Below, one piece after another: positions 59,631 to 64,000 of a DNA stretch of 64,000 bases. Under the pieces are notes generated by a model, which saw nothing but the letters and a program-made list of their open reading frames with translations, made no database searches and was not told the origin of the DNA. The position numbers and the translations under genes are program-made. Within the stretch, counting starts at the first letter, position 1. Each line of letters starts with the position of its first letter. Source of the DNA: Cannabis sativa (lineage: Eukaryota; Streptophyta; Magnoliopsida; Rosales; Cannabaceae); contig NC_083604.1 in NCBI RefSeq assembly GCF_029168945.1, forward strand, positions 73,982,211 to 74,046,210. The letters run 5' to 3'.

Positions 59631-60945
59631 TTCTATTTTCTCAAAAACGGCAATTTTCCAATTCTAACCTTTTAAATGCCAAAACTAATTATTTAATAAC
59701 TAAAATAGATTATTAAATAATATTGTCATTTAATTTAATTATTAACTAGACATATAAAGTCCATTAATAAATAAATAAACATAGAAACTCTTTTTTTTTT
59801 ACAATTTCACCCCTGCTTAGTGAAAATTCATAAAATTAGACATAGTCTAACTTTAGAATTATAATTGATCAATCACGAATCAATTAATGAGTCTTACAAG
59901 AAGAATGTTCTCAACTAGAATGAGGACCATGGATCTATATGCTGAGCTTCTAATAAGTGAACCAAATTTACCAAGTAAATTCCTACTTATTAATTCTTCG
60001 TTGAATCCACTCTTAGAACTTAGAATTGCACTCTCAGACTTATATAGAGTATATTGTATGTTCCACGATATCAATACGCTATCTCATTTAACCATTGTTA
60101 TAATCTTATTGTGATTTAAAGATCCTCTATATAGATGATCTACATCAAGATGGGATTTCTTTACCGTTCTCACCCCTCAATGTATTTTGCCCCTTAAAAC
60201 ACTTAGCTACCTGTAAATGGTGTTTAGTGATCTAATAATTAGTCAGTTAAACAAGAGCTCATCCATTTACTTCTATTTGCTAAGCTCGAAGGTAATCATC
60301 ACTTGACTTCTATACACCAGTAGAAGCTATAGATTCCATATTTATGTTCAGCACTCCCACTCAATCATACTATCATGTTCCCAAAATATACGTATCACCC
60401 TGACCTAAAAGTAGGCTTAACTAATAAATCAAAGAACATGAATAGTACTCCTGAGTTGAGCCTAAGCATATCAGGATTTAGATTCTTTTAATCTTAAGAT
60501 CAACTACTGATATTGACTTGGAAAGATATATATGACGGTAAGTTTGTAATATCTTTACTTAGTTGCAATATCGGTCCAGTCCAATGTATACTCCATACAT
60601 TCGAAACTAGTATACTTTACTAATGTCCTGGAAAGAACATAACACTTACTCCAAGTGTAAGTATACATCATCGCTGATTATCACATTAGTGTAAATCCAA
60701 TAGCATTGATGAAACAGGGACCAAGTCTTTTGATTCATATGATCACAATCACATTCCACTGTGTTGACGATACTGTAATTGTGAATAAACATATGATCTG
60801 GATTTAACTGATTTTGTGTGTAAATGTAATAAACATATTTAAACCATTAGCATGTAAATTCATGCAAACATCAATCACTTCAAATTTCTTATATTGATAA
60901 CTAATCAGATTGTAAAGAGTTTTATTTAGGGCATAAAACCCAACA
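59631..60945 (-). repeat. 5' LTR of the gag-only element, truncated
   Basis: Matches 49720-51035 almost base for base and ends CCCAACA. The part corresponding to 49133-49719 is missing, so the primer-site-proximal end of the LTR has been deleted. Confidence 0.92.
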
Positions 60946-60950
60946 ACCAT

Positions 60951-61180
60951 GTCTCACAACCTCTTCTACCCCAACTTACAGGCAATCGAGTTGGAATTGT
61001 GAGTTAAACTTAAAAGTGTGCTCCAAACATAGACAAAAAATCATAGACTTTATTACTACAAGAATCCTCATTATATGGAATACTTTATCAAATTTTGAGG
61101 CACATTCGATGATTTCCACACATCAATGAACAATTTCCTTCCTTCCACATTGAGGACAAGGTTAAAGTTATTACGGGTAA
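60951..61180 (+). pseudogene. Gypsy integrase relic, right part
   Basis: Beyond the inserted element the Gypsy sequence resumes with HVSQPLLPQLTG and, further on, QFPSFHIEDKVKV. These match the PxLPxQL segment after integrase and the QFPxFxLEDKV tail that follows the chromodomain-like region in plant Gypsy polyproteins. Stops and shifts are present. Its continuity with 48415-49132 confirms the insertion site. Confidence 0.75.
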
Positions 61181-61210
61181 TAATTAACCTACACGGGCAA
61201 GGTTGTTTCA

Positions 61211-61470
61211 ATTAATTTGGGAGCTTTGTGCAAAAATCATTAATTTGTCTCTTTTTTTTTTATAAAAAAATATATTTTATTGTATATAATTGTAAAAATT
61301 TTAAATATGTAACTTTTATAAAATAAATTAGATACTTTTTTGAAAAAAAATATATTTCAATATATAAAATATTTTATTTTATTTGTTAAAAAATTAGGGT
61401 TTCTTCCAAAAAAATAAAACAAAAAAAAAAAAAGTATTTACACCTAAGTGGGAGCCAAGGGCATAGGTCC
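61211..61470. repeat. Dispersed repeat, copy A (partner at 62190)
   Basis: Shares a layout with 62190-62430 in the same orientation: TATAATTGTAAAAA, TTTTAT(A/C)AAATAAATTAGAT, an A/T run with AAATTAGG, then TTTACACCTAA(G/A)T and GAGCC(A/T)A(A/G)GGC. Class unknown. Confidence 0.6.
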
Positions 61471-62189
61471 TCTTAGCCCCACCCTTCAATTGTCAATGTT
61501 TTTTAATTTCTCGAGTTGCAAAAGATCTTCCTCCATTCACATCCAAATTAATTCATTTAGCTCAAATCGGTAATACTTAGAAAGTATCAAGCAATATGTA
61601 CATAAAGTATCTTTTTAAATGTGGTTGCAGATAATGGTAACTTAACCACAAAGCTGGAATAATATTACTTTCTCTCTCGGATAAGTTCTATTTATCGTTC
61701 TATTTCTTTATATTTAACTTTGAATGCAAGTCTACTGAGTAATTTACCATTGACTAATTGTTTCCAAATTTAAATGTTGACATGAGTTTTGAGCATTATT
61801 AAAAGTGTGCTAAGCAAATAAAGTCCAATAATCATCATTGGACAGTGTTTGTAGGTGATAACTTGTGGCATTATTGATTTTTAACGATACAACTTCACAT
61901 TTAGTACTCATTATAATTTTACTTTTCTAAGTTCCCGACTTAAAACAACTTTTAATACAATCTCATCTTTTATAATTTTCATTCCATACATCATCTGAGA
62001 CAAAAAAAAAAATTACTGTCCAAAAAACAATTGTATTCAAGACAAATTTTTAACTGAATTGACAATGCTATCAAAAAGTATCCTTATTACATTAAATTCA
62101 TCAAACTAGTTAGATACATCAATCCATGGTATGATATCGAAATAATGTTTCACCTACTATGAGAAGGAAATTAATTTTATACTCTATAA

Positions 62190-62430
62190 ATTTGAAATTA
62201 GCCACCTAATAATATAATTCTTGGCAAAAACTATAAATTTGGCTTTTAAAAAAAATCTTATATGTTTATGTATAATTGTAAAAAATCTAAAATATATAAT
62301 TTTTATCAAATAAATTAGATCTTCTTCAAAAATATATGTATTTTTGTTTTTTTTTTTTAAAAAAAAAAAATTAGGCATTTTTCTAAAAGAAAGATTTTAC
62401 ACCTAAATAAGAGCCTAAGGCGTATGCCGA
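62190..62430. repeat. Dispersed repeat, copy B (partner at 61211)
   Basis: The more diverged of the two copies, ending in CACCTAAATAAGAGCCTAAG. No terminal repeats or coding sequence were found. Confidence 0.6.
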
Positions 62431-62650
62431 GTTACAATTAATTTATATTAGAGTATCTCCATTGGAGAACTATAAAAGTAGTATATTGCTATATTTTATT
62501 GCATTTTTTTTTAAAAAAAAATCTCAGTTAGTAGTGTCTAAAAGGTGTGTGCTAAATTTGACACATGCTAAAAGTTTAGCTAAATTTAACATAAATTATA
62601 GTTTGTGCCTAATTTACACTATTATAAATGTTAATTTTTTTTGAGAGAGT
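62431..62650. other. Possible MITE fragment
   Basis: Begins with GAGTATCTCCATTGGAGAAC, similar to the GAGCATCTCCAATGG ends of some plant MITEs, and contains GCTAAATTTGACACATGCTA. No partner end was found. Confidence 0.3.
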
Positions 62651-63404
62651 GAGTCAATGTTCTCACATGAAGTCACTAGCACACACCGAAGAAAAATCTT
62701 GATTCAAAGTCCTATTAAAAGTTCCTTGGTTATTGTCTTTCTCAAGTGTGTGTGAATATGTGGATTGAAAGAAGTTGTTTCATCTTTTTATTAAGTATGA
62801 CTCATTGTGAAGCTGAATGAATTGATTCTTTGCTCAAATGATCATTGCTCACTTGTTAATTGATTAGGCCACTCATTGTGATTCCTCTTTACAAGTTGAA
62901 CATGTTAATTCGAGATATATCATTTGGTATGTTTTTTTATTGAAATAAAAATAAATCTCATTTGAAGCATCATTCGTAATATCGTGGTGATTTGATTGTT
63001 TTGCTTGGTAAATCTCTCATTTGTTTATATCTAATATCCATATGTTATAGGTCATGTTGTGAGATGGTTTGACTTTTTTCTTTGATGTTGTGATAGATAC
63101 TTTGACATTTCTTTGCAATGAGGAGTCTTTGTTGCATTTTCTGTCGCCATTCAGAGGGAGCTCTTTGATAAACTTTTAATTTTCTTAGGGGGAGCAATTG
63201 GTTTAGGACCATATTATTATTGGCGTAGATTATGCTCAATGAAGGGGGAGAAATTATACTTATCCTTTGTGTAAATGGTTGCAATTGTTGTTTGGTTGTT
63301 TAAAGTGTTTGTTTTTCTGTTTGTTTAGACTTTGTTATATTTTGATGGTTGTTTTCTTTTGCACTGGTATTGTTGTCATTGACCATAATTTGTCAAGGGG
63401 AGAT
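62651..63404 (+). mobile_element. 3' internal region of a Copia (possibly SIRE/Maximus-like) element
   Basis: There is no recognisable domain, but several AGGGGGAG words occur (63187, 63243) and a polypurine tract, AAGGGGAGAT, at 63395-63404 sits directly before the LTR start. This polypurine-repeat layout between pol and the 3' LTR is known from SIRE/Maximus-type Copia elements. Open frames here are short and unrecognised. Confidence 0.5.
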
Positions 63405-64000
63405 TGTAAGAACCAATATTTTCTGTAGTGACAAATTATGTCTAGTTGCATCTGGGATTCGTAGTGTTTTGTCAAGAGTTCGTACTGTTAGTGTTAGTCC
63501 ACGTTAGCAAAGATATTTTGGGTTTTAATTGTTCAGATGGTAACAACTGTCTATTTCGAGATTCTTGGTTTAGCTGGGTATAAATACAACTCCTTGGTAT
63601 TATGTTGAAAAAAAAGCTTTTTGATTGGAGATTAGGGATTACGCTTCTTTCTTCTTGTTTTTTCTTTATGTTCCATGGCAGATGATCTTTGAGATTGGGG
63701 GGTATTAATCCAAAGTTGCAGATTAGAGCTTGAAGATGTTGAGTTCAGGCTGAAGGGATTTCAATATCATCTTCATCACCAGATCTGAAGGGAGTTCAGA
63801 TTGAAGAAAAATGTTGAAGAGAGCTCATCATTCACACAATGGGATCTTGTGTTTCCAATCAAGGGTCTTGGTTGGTATGAGTATAGATTCATTGTATTTT
63901 GTAAAAGAGTGTATTGTTTACAATATTGTTGGTATTTGTAAGATACATCTTTGAATATAGTGAAAGTTACTACCCAGGTTCGGGGAACCCAAGCACTAGT
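63405..64000 (+). repeat. 3' LTR of a Copia element, cut by the window edge
   Basis: Begins TGTAAGAACCAATATTTTCTG-like sequence after the polypurine tract. A TATA box, TATAAATA, lies at 63579-63586. The right end is beyond the window, so length and target duplication cannot be seen. Confidence 0.65.

Larger units (their letters stand above)
49133..60945 (-). mobile_element. Gag-only Copia-type retrotransposon (TR-GAG-like), 11.8 kb
   Basis: LTRs lie at 49133-51035 (3' LTR, complete) and 59631-60945 (5' LTR, lacking about 590 bp next to the expected primer site). Flanks ACCAG (49128-49132) and ACCAT (60946-60950) are a one-mismatch target duplication. The only coding region is a minus-strand gag at 53718-52852. 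There is no credible protease, integrase, RT or RNase H. The shared LTR parts are almost identical, so the insertion is young. A 2.8-kb PIF/Harbinger-like element lies in its leader. It needs enzymes from another element to move. Confidence 0.9.

Noticed and set aside
1..64000. CRISPR arrays, bacterial operons, tRNA or rRNA genes
   Set aside because: Repeats here are transposon ends, LTRs and microsatellites; no spaced identical repeats of CRISPR type and no tRNA or rRNA signature were recognised by eye.

Overview
The window is AT-rich nuclear DNA of a flowering plant. The evidence is spliceosomal GT-AG introns, plant Copia and Gypsy retrotransposons, plant Helitrons, CACTA, PIF/Harbinger, hAT and Mutator-like elements, a plastid ndhB insertion, and one plant-type Golgi sulfotransferase-like gene. 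A eudicot is most likely; a Rosales/Cannabaceae genome is a guess from general repeat character and was not tested.

Only one intact host gene is visible: a six-exon gene at 42734-44975 (+) for a 342-residue type II membrane protein of the NodH-like/P-loop sulfotransferase family. All other recognisable coding sequence is transposon-derived, captured by transposons, or organelle-derived and broken.

Layout. 1-5905: the end of one Helitron, then a 5.7-kb minus-strand Helitron carrying pieces of a PP2C phosphatase gene, an AMMECR1-family gene and an RPA-like OB-fold. 5906-9255: AT-rich DNA, a tandem duplication, a dispersed repeat, an ndhB plastid insertion and a probable Copia LTR. 9256-11153: a solo LTR with perfect target duplications. 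11154-14050: a decayed Ulp1/C48-protease-like transposon gene whose first intron is packed with TATCGATA-like words. 14156-18226: two Helitrons almost touching, the second with captured annexin exons. 18336-20189: a LINE 3' end, simple repeats and quiet DNA.

20190-33924 is one old Copia element opened by at least five later insertions: two related solo LTRs, two hAT-like elements, and a short LTR-like insert that itself holds a CACTA element holding a second CACTA element. Target duplications and the resumption of the Copia reading frame give the order of events. 33925-42400 is intergenic with LINE RNase H relics, another Helitron containing a long hairpin, and two foldback MITE-like elements.

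45000-48400 is mostly featureless. A Gypsy integrase relic at 48415-49132 is split by an 11.8-kb minus-strand Copia-type element (49133-60945). This element has 1.9-kb LTRs and encodes only Gag (a TR-GAG-like design); it is itself interrupted by a 2.8-kb PIF/Harbinger-like element. The Gypsy tail resumes at 60951. The window closes with the 3' part and 3' LTR of another Copia element, possibly SIRE/Maximus-like, running off the right edge.

Element boundaries rest on terminal motifs and target duplications read by eye. Family names rest on recognised motifs, not on searches.
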